Assembly: GCA_946055775.1 (NCBI GenBank)
Contig: CAMGHE010000002.1
Location: 1 to 42,056, forward strand
DNA length: 42,056 nucleotides
Reading direction: 5' to 3'
Source of the DNA: an uncultured Bacteroidales bacterium
Lineage (GTDB): Bacteria; Bacteroidota; Bacteroidia; Bacteroidales; Bacteroidaceae
Under the pieces are notes generated by a model. That model saw only the letters and a program-made list of their open reading frames with translations, was not told where the DNA came from and did not search any database. Both the position numbers and the translations under genes were made by a program. Of this stretch, positions 15,208 to 22,826 are shown piece by piece. Within the stretch, counting starts at the first letter, position 1. Each line of letters opens with the position of its first letter.

Positions 15208-15950
15208 GAGAGCAATCGCGTGAGAAACAAGTCTGAGAATAGGATGAGCATACTGCTCGACACCACCGAGCGCGTGGCGGCCTTGCCCACCTCGACCGAG
15301 CCGCCCTCGACGGTGTAGCCGAAGAATGCCGATACGCTCGAGATGATAAAGGCGAAGAAGAGCGACTTGATGACGCCCATCCAGAAGAACCACTCCGTAA
15401 ACTGGTGCTGCAGGCCCAGCGTCAGGTCGGTCGGCGTGAGGATGTGCCCGATGTAGGCCGTGGCGTAGGCGCCGATGATGCCGCTTACCGTGCTGAAGAT
15501 GACCAGGAAGGGTATCGTCGTGACGAGGCCCAGAATCTTGGGCAGGATGAGGTACGAGGCCGAGTTGACGCCCATCATCTCGAGGGCGTCAATCTGCTGC
15601 GAGGTGCGCATCGTGCCCAGTTCGGAGGCGATGTTGGAGCCCGCCTTGCCCGCCAGGATGAGGCACATGATGGACGAGGAGAACTCGAGGAGCATAATCT
15701 CGCGTGTGGTGTAGCCCGACACCCATACCGGCATCCAGGCGCTCTGGATGTTGAGCTTAATCTGGATGCAGATGACGGCGCCGATGAAGAACGAGATGAG
15801 CAGGACGATGCCTATCGAGCCGACGCCCAGGGTGTACATCTCTTCAAGGTACTGCTTGAAGAACATGCGCATGCGCTCGGGGCGCGAGAAGACGCGCCCC
15901 ATCAGGCGGAGGTAGGCGCCGAAGTCTTTGAGGGCATTGATGATGAACAT
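15204..15950 (-). CDS. mlaE: MlaE-like ABC transporter permease
   Basis: A 248-aa integral membrane protein of the MlaE/TTG2B permease family: an N-terminal amphipathic part (GAYLRLMGRVF), then several TM segments and the family core VSGYTTREIMLLEFSSSIMC, GSNIASELGTMRTSQQIDALEMMGVN and PKILGLVTTIPFLVIFS. It forms the membrane part of the lipid transporter with MlaF. It starts 104 nt after the tRNA-Leu gene, beyond a strong terminator hairpin, so it should have its own promoter, which I cannot pick out clearly. Confidence 0.9.
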   Translation of the reverse strand: MFIINALKDFGAYLRLMGRVFSRPERMRMFFKQYLEEMYTLGVGSIGIVLLISFFIGAVICIQIKLNIQSAWMPVWVSGYTTREIMLLEFSSSIMCLILAGKAGSNIASELGTMRTSQQIDALEMMGVNSASYLILPKILGLVTTIPFLVIFSTVSGIIGAYATAYIGHILTPTDLTLGLQHQFTEWFFWMGVIKSLFFAFIISSVSAFFGYTVEGGSVEVGKAATRSVVSSSMLILFSDLFLTRLLS

Positions 15951-16011
15951 GTTGTGGGGGATGGAGCAATAGGGGGTGGCTTGTTAGCGCGCGGCGTTGG
16001 GGTAAAAGCAG

Positions 16012-16046
16012 GCGAGGGAGTACGCCCGTTCGGGGTACTCCCTCGC
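16012..16046 (-). terminator. Intrinsic terminator after tRNA-Leu
   Basis: GCGAGGGAGTAC (16012-16023) pairs perfectly with GTACTCCCTCGC (16035-16046), with a further CCC/GGG pair inside the loop. On the minus strand the stem is followed by CTGCTTTTA. It separates tRNA-Leu from mlaE. Confidence 0.75.
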
Positions 16047-16054
16047 TCTGTCAG

Positions 16055-16140
16055 TACTCGAAGTGGGACTTGAACCCACACGACCATCACTGGCCAAAGG
16101 ATTTTAAGTCCTTCGTGTCTACCGATTCCACCATTCGAGC
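16055..16140 (-). tRNA. tRNA-Leu (anticodon UAA)
   Basis: An 86-nt class II tRNA. The acceptor stem GCTCGAA pairs with TTCGAGT (one G-U at the first pair), with discriminator A. The anticodon stem-loop is AAGGA-CTTAAAA-TCCTT with anticodon TAA (16104-16106); a long variable arm and the T-loop GGTTCAAGTCC are present. CCA is not encoded. It sits directly downstream of the leucine operon but has its own promoter at 16162-16191. Confidence 0.95.
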
Positions 16141-16161
16141 CTTAGCGCCGGAACGCACGTG

Positions 16162-16191
16162 CAAAGATAGGCTTTTATCGCAGAGTGGCCA
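16162..16191 (-). promoter_or_regulatory. Promoter of tRNA-Leu
   Basis: On the minus strand: TTGG, a 19-nt spacer, then TATCTTTG, an almost ideal Bacteroidetes promoter. It ends about 22 nt before the tRNA 5' end. Its spacer (CTGCGATAAAA) closely resembles that of the wzx promoter at 31146. Confidence 0.7.
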
Positions 16192-16245
16192 ATTTTTTCA
16201 TGCTTTTTAATCATTCGGCGTCGGCGCAGGGGTCTCGCAGGGGTC

Positions 16246-17784
16246 TCAGACCTGTGTGTCGTGGCCATCCTCCAGGCGGTTGAGCATCTTGATGGTGGCC
16301 TTGATGGCGGCGCAGGTCTGGTCGGCGTCGAGGGCGCTGGTGCGGTAGGTGCGGCCGTCCATTTCCCAGGTGATGAGGGTCTGGACGAAGGCGTCGGTGC
16401 GGCCGCCGGGGGGGATGGTGACGTTATAGTCGGTCAGCGTGGGGAAGGGGCGGTGCAGGCGGCGCGTGTAAATCTTCCGCAGGGCGCGGACGAAGGCGTC
16501 AAACTGGCCGTCGCCGGCCGACTGCGCCTGGTACGGGCGGCCGTCGATCTCTACCTTAATAGAGGCTGTGGGCTGCAGGCCGTGGGCCGTGGTGACGAGG
16601 TAGCTCACCAGGCGGACGCGGGCCTCGGGGGCATCGTGGTGGAGCACGTCGGCCACGATGTAGGGCAGGTCGTCCGGCGTGACGCGCTCCTTGCGGTCGC
16701 CCAGTTGGATGATGTGCTGCGTGACGCGGCGCGTCTGCTCGGCCGTCAGTTCCAAGCCCATGGCCTGCAGGTTGCGGGCGATGTTGGCCTTGCCGCTGTT
16801 CTTGCCCAGGGCATAGGCACGCTGGCGGCCGAAGCGCTCGGGGATGAGGGCGTTGCAGTAGAGGCCCGACTTGTTGTCGCCGTCGGCATGGACGCCTGCT
16901 ACCTGCGTGAAGACGTTGCGGCCCACGATGGGGCGGTTGGCCGGGACGGCAATGCCGCTGATGCTCTCCACCAGTCGGCTCATGGCATAGAGGCATGCCT
17001 CGTTGATGTGCGTCTGCAGGTGGAAGTGGTCCTTGAGGATGGCCTGCACGCTCGATAGCGGTGCGTTGCCGGCGCGTTCGCCCAGGCCGTTGACGGCGGT
17101 ATGGATGCCCTGGATGCCCGAGAGGATGGCCGCCGAGACGTTGGCGATGGCCAGGTCGTAGTCGTTATGGGCATGGAAGTCGAAGTGGCAGTCGGGGTAG
17201 CGCGAGCGCATCTTACGGAAATAGCCGACGGCCGAGAGCGGGTCGAGCACGCCCAGCGTGTCGGGCAGCATGAAGCGGCGCACGCCGTGGTCCTTGAGAG
17301 CATCGACCAGGGCGAAGACATACTGCTCGTTGTCGCGTATGCCGTTGCTCCAGTCTTCCAGATAGACATTGACGGTCATACCCTGTGCTGTGGCGTAGCC
17401 TATCTCGTCGAGGATGTCGGCGATGTGCTCTTCGGGGGTCTTGCGCAGCTGTAGCGTGCAGTGGCGGTGTGAGCCCTTGCACAGCAGGTTGACCACGCGG
17501 CCGCCGCAGGAGCGTATCCAGTCGATGGAGGCGTGGCGGTCGATGAAGCCCAGCACTTCCACGCGGTCGGCCATGCCCTCCGAGGCTGCCCAGCGGCATA
17601 TCTGGCTCACGGCGTCGTGCTCGCCGTCCGAGACGCGGGCCGAGGCCACCTCGATGCGATCTACGCCGACGTCGCGGAGCAGTTTGCGGGCAATCTGCAG
17701 TTTTTCGTGCGGCACGAAGGCCACGCCGTCCGTCTGTTCGCCGTCGCGCAGCGTGGTGTCCATGATTTCTATCGCTTGGCTCAT
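16246..17784 (-). CDS. LeuA-family acyl synthase, probably (R)-citramalate synthase type
   Basis: A 512-aa DRE-TIM metallolyase with [15 protein letters not shown] at the N-terminus, the metal site FHAHNDYDLA, the HTAVNGLGERAGN segment and a C-terminal LeuA regulatory/dimer domain (about residues 380-505). It is clearly different from the LeuA at 20282-21802. A second LeuA-like gene in Bacteroidetes leu operons is usually called 2-isopropylmalate synthase 2 or citramalate synthase, which would make citramalate from pyruvate and acetyl-CoA for isoleucine, with LeuCD shared for the next step. The substrate is inferred, not shown. It follows leuD after a 109-nt gap that contains a terminator-like hairpin, so its expression may be lower than that of leuACD. 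Confidence 0.8.
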   Translation of the reverse strand: MSQAIEIMDTTLRDGEQTDGVAFVPHEKLQIARKLLRDVGVDRIEVASARVSDGEHDAVSQICRWAASEGMADRVEVLGFIDRHASIDWIRSCGGRVVNLLCKGSHRHCTLQLRKTPEEHIADILDEIGYATAQGMTVNVYLEDWSNGIRDNEQYVFALVDALKDHGVRRFMLPDTLGVLDPLSAVGYFRKMRSRYPDCHFDFHAHNDYDLAIANVSAAILSGIQGIHTAVNGLGERAGNAPLSSVQAILKDHFHLQTHINEACLYAMSRLVESISGIAVPANRPIVGRNVFTQVAGVHADGDNKSGLYCNALIPERFGRQRAYALGKNSGKANIARNLQAMGLELTAEQTRRVTQHIIQLGDRKERVTPDDLPYIVADVLHHDAPEARVRLVSYLVTTAHGLQPTASIKVEIDGRPYQAQSAGDGQFDAFVRALRKIYTRRLHRPFPTLTDYNVTIPPGGRTDAFVQTLITWEMDGRTYRTSALDADQTCAAIKATIKMLNRLEDGHDTQV

Positions 17785-17818
17785 GATGTAGGGTGTTTAG
17801 GTGTAGGGTGAAAAAGTG

Positions 17819-17846
17819 TGCCGCCCGGCGGGCTTGCCGGGCGGCA
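17819..17846 (-). terminator. Terminator-like hairpin between leuD and the second LeuA-family gene
   Basis: TGCCGCCCGGC (17819-17829) pairs perfectly with GCCGGGCGGCA (17836-17846) around a 6-nt loop. On the minus strand it is followed by CACTTTTTCACC. It could end or reduce transcription leaving leuD. Confidence 0.6.
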
Positions 17847-17893
17847 TAGGGGAGTAGGGGAGTGGGGGCTCTGGAGATCAGGTGGCGGCAGTA

Positions 17894-18484
17894 TCAGCAG
17901 GCGCCGGCCTGTTCCCAAGCCTCGGTCTTATCCTGGTTGCGGATGAGGAAGTCGATGTCGTCGAGGCCCTCCATCAGGCAGTACTTCTTGTAGCCGTTGA
18001 TTTCGAAGTGCTCCGTCTCGCCGCTCGCCGTGTTGGTGATGGTCTGCTCGGGCAGGTTCACCACGACGTGCATCTGCGGGTTGGCCTTGATGTCGGCGAA
18101 GAGGCGGCTGAGGAAGGCTTCGCTCACCACGACGGGCAGGACGAAGTTGTTCAGTTCGTTCTGCTTGTGGATGTCGGCGAAGAAACTGCTCACCACCACG
18201 CGGAAGCCGTAGCCCGCGATGGCCCATGCCGCATGTTCGCGGCTCGAGCCGCAGCCGAAGTTTTTGCCAGCCACGAGGATTTGGCCGCCGTAGGTCGGGT
18301 CGTTGAGGACGAAGTCTTTCTTTGTGCCGTCGGGGTTGTAGCGCCAGTCGCGGAAGAGGTTGTCGCCGAAGCCCTCCTTGTCGGTAGCCTTGAGGAAGCG
18401 GGCGGGGATAATCTGGTCCGTGTCCACGTTCTCGAGGGGAAGGGGCACGCAGGTGCTGTCTATGATATTGAATTTCTCTTTCAT
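17894..18484 (-). CDS. leuD: 3-isopropylmalate dehydratase small subunit
   Basis: A 196-aa small subunit of isopropylmalate isomerase. Conserved segments are LPLENVDTDQIIPARFLK, NFGCGSSREHAAWAIAGYGF and SFFADIHKQNELN; the length is normal for LeuD. With LeuC it converts 2- to 3-isopropylmalate and probably also handles citramalate made by the neighbouring synthase. It lies 40 nt downstream of leuC. Confidence 0.95.
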   Translation of the reverse strand: MKEKFNIIDSTCVPLPLENVDTDQIIPARFLKATDKEGFGDNLFRDWRYNPDGTKKDFVLNDPTYGGQILVAGKNFGCGSSREHAAWAIAGYGFRVVVSSFFADIHKQNELNNFVLPVVVSEAFLSRLFADIKANPQMHVVVNLPEQTITNTASGETEHFEINGYKKYCLMEGLDDIDFLIRNQDKTEAWEQAGAC

Positions 18485-18524
18485 GTTACGCTTGGTAGGA
18501 AGGGGGGTGAAGGGATGGGAAGGA

Positions 18525-19901
18525 TTACATCAGCGTGCGCGGGTCGGTGATGACGCCCGTGACGGCGGCCGCCGCTGCGGTGAGCGGCGAAGCCAGGCAG
18601 GTGCGCGAGCCCGGTCCCTGCCGGCCTTCAAAGTTGCGGTTGGACGTGGAGACGCTCAGACATCCGGCCGGAATCTTGTCGTCGTTCATCGCCAGACAGG
18701 CCGAGCATCCCGGCTGGCGCAGTTGGAAGCCCGCTTCTTCGAGCACCTTGTCGATGCCCTCGTCGATAATCTGCTGACGCACGCGCCATGAGCCGGGCAC
18801 GAGCCATGCGGTGACGTGGTCGGCCTTGCGGCGTCCCTTGACGATGGAGGCGAAGGCGCGGAAGTCTTCGATGCGGCCGTTGGTGCAGGCACCGAGGAAG
18901 ACGTAATCGACCTTCTTGCCCACCATCTTCTCGCCGGCGGCGAAGCCCATATACTTCAGGGCCTTCTCGTCCGATGCCGATGCCGGAGCGGGGATGTCGG
19001 CGCTCAGGCCGATGCCCATGCCCGGGTTGGTGCCGTAGGTGATCATCGGCTCGATGTCGGCGGCGTCGAAGGCCACCTCTTTGTCGAAGACGGCATCGTC
19101 GCCGCTGCGCAGCGTGCGCCAGTAGGCCACGGCCTTGTCCCAGGCTTCGCCCTGCGGGGCGTTGGGGCGGCCCTTGATGTAGGCGAAGGTCTTCTCGTCG
19201 GGGGCGATGAAGCCGCCGCGGGCGCCCATCTCGATGGAGAGGTTGCACAGCGTCAGGCGGCCCTCCATCGACAGGCTTTCGATGGCCTCGCCGGCATACT
19301 CGACGAAGTAGCCCGTGGCGCCGCTCGTGGTGATGCGGCTCATGATGTAGAGCGCCAGGTCCTTGGCCGTCACGCCGTGGCCCAAGGTGCCATTGACGCG
19401 GATGCGCATCGACTTGGGCTTGGCCTGGAGGATGCACTGCGAGGCCAGCACCATCTCCACCTCGGACGTGCCGATGCCGAAGGCCACCGCACCCATGGCG
19501 CCGTGCGTCGAGGTGTGCGAGTCGCCGCAGACGATGGTCATGCCGGGCAGCGACAGGCCCATCTCGGGGCCTACGACGTGGATGATGCCGTTGTTGGGGT
19601 GCATCATGCCGAAGTGGGTCAACCCGAAGTCGGCCGCATTGCGGGCCAGCGTATCCACCTGCTTGCGCGATACGGGGTCCTCGATGGGCTTGTCCTGGTC
19701 GTGTGTCGGCGTGTTGTGGTCGGGCATGCAGTAGATGTGGTCGGGGCGGAAGGCTTTGAGGCCGCGCTCACGCATGCCGGCGAAGGCCTGCGGACTGGTC
19801 ACCTCGTGCATGTACAGGCGGTCGATATACAGTTGGTCGGGCCCATCCTGGACGTGTTGCACCACGTGGCGGTCCCAGATTTTGTCGAAGAGTGTGTTCA
19901 T
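18525..19901 (-). CDS. leuC: 3-isopropylmalate dehydratase large subunit
   Basis: A 458-aa aconitase-family subunit with full-length LeuC features: [10 protein letters not shown] at the start, the DHNTPT loop, [15 protein letters not shown], and the three [4Fe-4S] cysteines in FLGACTNGR and [10 protein letters not shown]. It ends in VITDPRTLM. It acts in leucine synthesis with LeuD. It starts 77 nt after the small membrane protein gene. Confidence 0.95.
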   Translation of the reverse strand: MNTLFDKIWDRHVVQHVQDGPDQLYIDRLYMHEVTSPQAFAGMRERGLKAFRPDHIYCMPDHNTPTHDQDKPIEDPVSRKQVDTLARNAADFGLTHFGMMHPNNGIIHVVGPEMGLSLPGMTIVCGDSHTSTHGAMGAVAFGIGTSEVEMVLASQCILQAKPKSMRIRVNGTLGHGVTAKDLALYIMSRITTSGATGYFVEYAGEAIESLSMEGRLTLCNLSIEMGARGGFIAPDEKTFAYIKGRPNAPQGEAWDKAVAYWRTLRSGDDAVFDKEVAFDAADIEPMITYGTNPGMGIGLSADIPAPASASDEKALKYMGFAAGEKMVGKKVDYVFLGACTNGRIEDFRAFASIVKGRRKADHVTAWLVPGSWRVRQQIIDEGIDKVLEEAGFQLRQPGCSACLAMNDDKIPAGCLSVSTSNRNFEGRQGPGSRTCLASPLTAAAAAVTGVITDPRTLM

Positions 19902-19978
19902 GGGGGTATAGGGGTTGGGGTGTTTTTTTCTGTGAAGGAAAGGAGGGGGAATGGCTTGAGGCTGCCGTCTGTCATTTG

Positions 19979-20266
19979 TCAGACGAAGGGCAGCACGGCA
20001 CTGAGCACCGCCAGGACGTCACCCAGCAGGATGATGGCCGTGCCGCTCTTGTAGAAGCCGCGGCGGTAGCGGTCCAGGCCGGGGAAGAACAGATAGACGG
20101 GCAGCGCCCACAGCAGGTTCTGCGCCATGTAGAGCAGGAAGTTGACGGCCGTCCAATCGGTGTAGCCGAAGAGGTGCATGCCGCCGAAGAGGTAGAGCGG
20201 ACTGACGAAGACGGGCGCTACGCTCAGAAAGGCCAGCACCAGCAGCCAGCGGGGAAAGTCGTTCAT
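19979..20266 (-). CDS. Small three-TM membrane protein in the leu operon
   Basis: A 95-aa hydrophobic protein with about three membrane segments ([61 protein letters not shown]) and a short basic linker ([11 protein letters not shown]). I do not recognise a family. It lies 15 nt after leuA and before leuC, in the same direction, so it is almost surely co-transcribed and controlled by the leucine attenuator. A role linked to leucine metabolism (such as export, uptake or membrane anchoring) is only suggested by position. Confidence 0.7.
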   Translation of the reverse strand: MNDFPRWLLVLAFLSVAPVFVSPLYLFGGMHLFGYTDWTAVNFLLYMAQNLLWALPVYLFFPGLDRYRRGFYKSGTAIILLGDVLAVLSAVLPFV

Positions 20267-20281
20267 GGGGCAGAGGCGTAG

Positions 20282-21802
20282 TTAGAGTTCGTCGTCGGCG
20301 GTCGGCGCCTTGCGGAATTTGTTGATGCAGTCGATGTAAGCCTCCACGCTGGCGGTGACGATGTCGGTGTTGGCGCCGAAGCCGTAGTAGATATGTCCGT
20401 CATACTCTACCTGCATGTGCACCTTGCCCACGTCGTCGCTGCCCTTGTTGATGGCCTGGATGGTGAACTCGCGGAGCACCATCTTGCGCTTGATGATCTC
20501 CTTGAGGGCGTTGATGGCGGCATCGACGGGACCGTTGCCCTCGGCGGCGGCATGAAACTTCTCGCCGGCGATGTCCAGATGGATGGCCGCTACGGGGCGC
20601 ACGCCGTGGCCGCTGGTCACCTGCAGATAGTCGAGTTTGATGCTGTGCTGCTCGCTGCGCTCGGCGCCGGCCAGCACCAGCACGTCGTCGTCGGTAATCT
20701 CCTTCTTCTTGTCGGCCAGGCGCAGGAAAGCCTCGTAAATCTTGTCCAACTTCTTGTCCGATACGGTGATGCCCAGCACCTCCAGACGGTGCTTGAGCGC
20801 GGCGCGTCCCGAGCGGGCCGTCAAGATGATGGCGTTGTCGTCGATGCCCACGTCCTTGGGGTTGATAATCTCGTAGGTCTCCACGTTCTTGAGCACGCCG
20901 TCCTGGTGGATGCCCGACGAGTGGGCAAAGGCGTTGCGGCCCACGATGGCTTTGTTGGGCTGGACGGGCATGTTCATCAGCGAACTGATCATGCGGCTGG
21001 TGGCGGCAATCTTCGTCGTGTTGATGTTCGTCTGGATGTCCAGGTCGTGGTGGCACTTCAGGATCATCGCTATCTCCTCCTCGCTGGTGTTGCCCGCGCG
21101 CTCACCGATGCCGTTGATGGTCACCTCCACCTGACGGGCGCCGTTGAGCACGCCCTCGAGGGTGCAGGCCGTGGCCATGCCCAGGTCGTTGTGGCAGTGG
21201 GTGGAGAGGATGGCGTTGTGCACGCCATCGACGTGCTCCATCAGGTACTTGATTTTCTCGCCATAGACGCGCGGCAGGCAGTAGCCCGTGGTGTCGGGGA
21301 TGTTGACCACGGTGGCGCCGGCCTTGATGACCGCCTCGACCACGCGGGCCAGGTATTCGTTGTCGGTGCGGCCGGCGTCCTCGGCATAAAACTCGACGTC
21401 TTCCACATAGCGCTTGGCATACTTCACGGCGGCCACGGCGCGCTCGATGATCTCCTCGCGGGTGGAGTTGAACTTATAGCGTATGTGGCTGTCGCTCGTG
21501 CCGATGCCCGTGTGGATGCGCTTGTGCTTGGCATACTGCAGGGCCTCGGCGGCGCAGTCGATGTCCTTTTCCACGGCGCGCGTCAGGGCGCAGATGGTGG
21601 GCCAGGTCACGGCCTTGGAAATCTCGATGACGGAGTTGAAGTCGCCCGGGCTGGAGATGGGGAAGCCCGCCTCGATGACGTCCACGCCGAGGGCCTCCAG
21701 TTGCTTGGCCACCTGAATCTTCTCAATGGTGTTGAGTTGGCAGCCGGGCACCTGTTCGCCGTCGCGCAGCGTGGTGTCGAAGATGTAGAGTCTGTCGCTC
21801 AT
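20282..21802 (-). CDS. leuA: 2-isopropylmalate synthase
   Basis: A 506-aa enzyme of the first step of leucine synthesis (2-oxoisovalerate plus acetyl-CoA). It shows [17 protein letters not shown] at the N-terminus, the [13 protein letters not shown] metal site, [14 protein letters not shown], and a C-terminal regulatory domain (from about residue 390) that normally binds leucine for feedback inhibition. Length and motifs are typical. It is the first large gene of the leu operon and sits 109 nt after the leader peptide and attenuator described below. Confidence 0.95.
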   Translation of the reverse strand: MSDRLYIFDTTLRDGEQVPGCQLNTIEKIQVAKQLEALGVDVIEAGFPISSPGDFNSVIEISKAVTWPTICALTRAVEKDIDCAAEALQYAKHKRIHTGIGTSDSHIRYKFNSTREEIIERAVAAVKYAKRYVEDVEFYAEDAGRTDNEYLARVVEAVIKAGATVVNIPDTTGYCLPRVYGEKIKYLMEHVDGVHNAILSTHCHNDLGMATACTLEGVLNGARQVEVTINGIGERAGNTSEEEIAMILKCHHDLDIQTNINTTKIAATSRMISSLMNMPVQPNKAIVGRNAFAHSSGIHQDGVLKNVETYEIINPKDVGIDDNAIILTARSGRAALKHRLEVLGITVSDKKLDKIYEAFLRLADKKKEITDDDVLVLAGAERSEQHSIKLDYLQVTSGHGVRPVAAIHLDIAGEKFHAAAEGNGPVDAAINALKEIIKRKMVLREFTIQAINKGSDDVGKVHMQVEYDGHIYYGFGANTDIVTASVEAYIDCINKFRKAPTADDEL

Positions 21803-21848
21803 AGTTATGGTTGTGTTTTTTGTTTAGAGAGAGGGGTTGGTAAAGCAA

Positions 21849-21882
21849 CAAGCCTTTCGCACGTTGAAGTGAGAAAGGCTTG
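21849..21882 (-). terminator. Leucine attenuator hairpin
   Basis: CAAGCCTTTC (21849-21858) pairs perfectly with GAAAGGCTTG (21873-21882); after a G/A mismatch, CAC/GTG adds three pairs. On the minus strand TTGCTTTACC follows. It lies about 30 nt after the stop of the Leu-rich leader peptide and before leuA, the expected place for a transcription attenuator. The T-run is weak, and an alternative antiterminator fold was not proven. Confidence 0.6.
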
Positions 21883-21911
21883 CTATGCTATGCTTGTCAT
21901 CCGCCGCCCCG

Positions 21912-21995
21912 TCAGGCACGGGTGCAGGGCTCACTTCCATGTTGTTGTGGACATAGAATAAGGCTGCGCAGTCGGAGGGTGCGGAGAATGTTCAT
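21912..21995 (-). CDS. leuL: Leucine operon leader peptide
   Basis: A 27-codon ORF starting about 28 nt after a TATCTTTG promoter element: MNILRTLRLRSLILCPQQ and then GSEPCTRA. Five of the first 14 codons are Leu (CTC, CTC, CTG, CTT, CTA) and two are Ile. Together with the hairpin that follows and the leuA gene behind it, this is the layout of a leader peptide that senses charged tRNA-Leu by ribosome stalling. In the ORF track it is hidden as the tail of the 295-aa ORF at 21912-22799, most of which is repeat array. The function is inferred from layout. Confidence 0.7.
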   Translation of the reverse strand: MNILRTLRLRSLILCPQQHGSEPCTRA

Positions 21996-22022
21996 GGTGG
22001 TCTGTTGTGGGGTTTGTTGGCC

Positions 22023-22030
22023 GCAAAGAT
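22023..22030 (-). promoter_or_regulatory. -7 promoter element of the leucine operon
   Basis: TATCTTTG on the minus strand, followed by CGGCC. The ATG of the leader peptide lies about 28 nt downstream. A TTTG occurs upstream (22044-22047) but closer than the usual spacing, so the -33 element is uncertain. Confidence 0.6.
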
Positions 22031-22084
22031 AGCGATTCTTTGACAAATGACCTATTATTTGCCAAGAAAAATGACAGATGGCTG

Positions 22085-22205
22085 AAAGTTGGGCCTCTAA
22101 TCCGCCCTTCATCGCCGCGCCGCGCCGCCCGTTTGCCCTGCCTCGCGCCGCCCCGCTTGCCCCGCCGCGCGCCGCCCCGCCGCCGCGTCGTTTCGGCCAA
22201 TGCTC
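22085..22205. repeat. GC-only low-complexity tract
   Basis: Irregular repeats of CGCCGC and GCCGCCCCGC with CTTGCCC/TTTGCCC inserts, between the leu promoter and the 22-bp hairpin array. I see no gene in it; all frames are open merely because stop codons are absent from this composition. Confidence 0.6.
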
Positions 22206-22219
22206 GGCCATCCATAGAA

Positions 22220-22551
22220 ATTCCCAAGCCGCTTGGGAACACGATTCCCAAGGGCTGGGAATTCGATTCCCAAGGGCTGGGAACATGATTCCCAAGGGCT
22301 GGGAACACGATTCCCAGCGGCTGGGAATTTTGTTCTCGGTGTGCCGGAAAATTCTCCATGCGCTGGTACATCGAGTGTCGGCCCTTGGTACATCGAGTGC
22401 CAGCCGCGGGTACATCGAGTGCCGGCCGCTGGTACATCGAGTGCCAGCCGCTGGTACTTCAATTGCCAGCCGCTGGCAATTCAATTGCCGGCCGCGGGCA
22501 ATGCGATTGCCAGCCCTTGGCAATGCGATTGCCAAGCCCGGTGGTAATCGC
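22220..22551. repeat. Array of about 15 hairpin units with 22-bp period
   Basis: Each unit is a short palindrome with a 5-7 nt loop. First block (from 22220): TTCCCA-n5-TGGGAA, five units, the first with an 8-bp stem and a 24-bp step. Then come two degenerate units. Second block (22375-22457): GTGCC-n7-GGTAC, four units. Third block (to 22551): ATTGCC-n7-GGCAAT, the last extending to GCGATTGCCA/TGGTAATCGC. The steps measured between GG starts at 22365, 22387, 22409, 22431, 22453, 22475, 22497 and 22519 are exactly 22 bp. The two arms change together between blocks, so pairing is conserved while sequence is not. Because 22 is not a multiple of three and no unit has a stop, every frame is open, which explains the long spurious ORFs. 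It is not a CRISPR: there are no unique spacers. Confidence 0.9.
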
Positions 22552-22724
22552 TTTGCCGGGTCACGTGGCCATTCCAAGGTTATGTCTGTGCGGCCAGCCA
22601 CGCCAGTGTGCGGCGGTTGCCCTCTTCGCGACTGACGGGAAGAGCGGGGGCGATGCGCTGCGTGGCGTGTGCATGATGGGGCGGGATGAGGGTTCAGGAG
22701 CGGGGGAGGGGTAGGATCGCGAAA

Positions 22725-22772
22725 GAGCCACTGCCCTATCCGCACGGGGTGTGCCGGACAGGGCAGTGGCTC
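22725..22772 (-). terminator. Strong terminator of the polysaccharide cluster
   Basis: GAGCCACTGCCCT (22725-22737) pairs perfectly with AGGGCAGTGGCTC (22760-22772), with a further inner TCCG-CAC/GTG-CGGA-like stem. On the minus strand CTCTTTCGCG follows. It lies 54 nt past the last glycosyltransferase gene. Confidence 0.7.
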
Positions 22773-22826
22773 AGTTAAGCAGCGATGGGCAGGCGGCAAG
22801 CCTTGCCCGGGGTCACGAAGAGGAGA

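Noticed and set aside
20393-21961. 522-aa plus-strand ORF
   Set aside because: Shadow of leuA on the opposite strand, of His/Val/Leu-rich composition without domains.
22220-22551. CRISPR array
   Set aside because: Units abut with no unique spacers of 25-40 bp, the repeat itself changes by block, and no cas genes are in the window.
22078-22635. Long ORFs on both strands (185, 168, 118 and 104 aa and most of the 295-aa ORF at 21912-22799)
   Set aside because: All are translations of the 22-bp array and GC tract. Every frame is open because the unit has no stop and shifts frame each period; only the last 27 codons on the minus strand form a plausible leader peptide.
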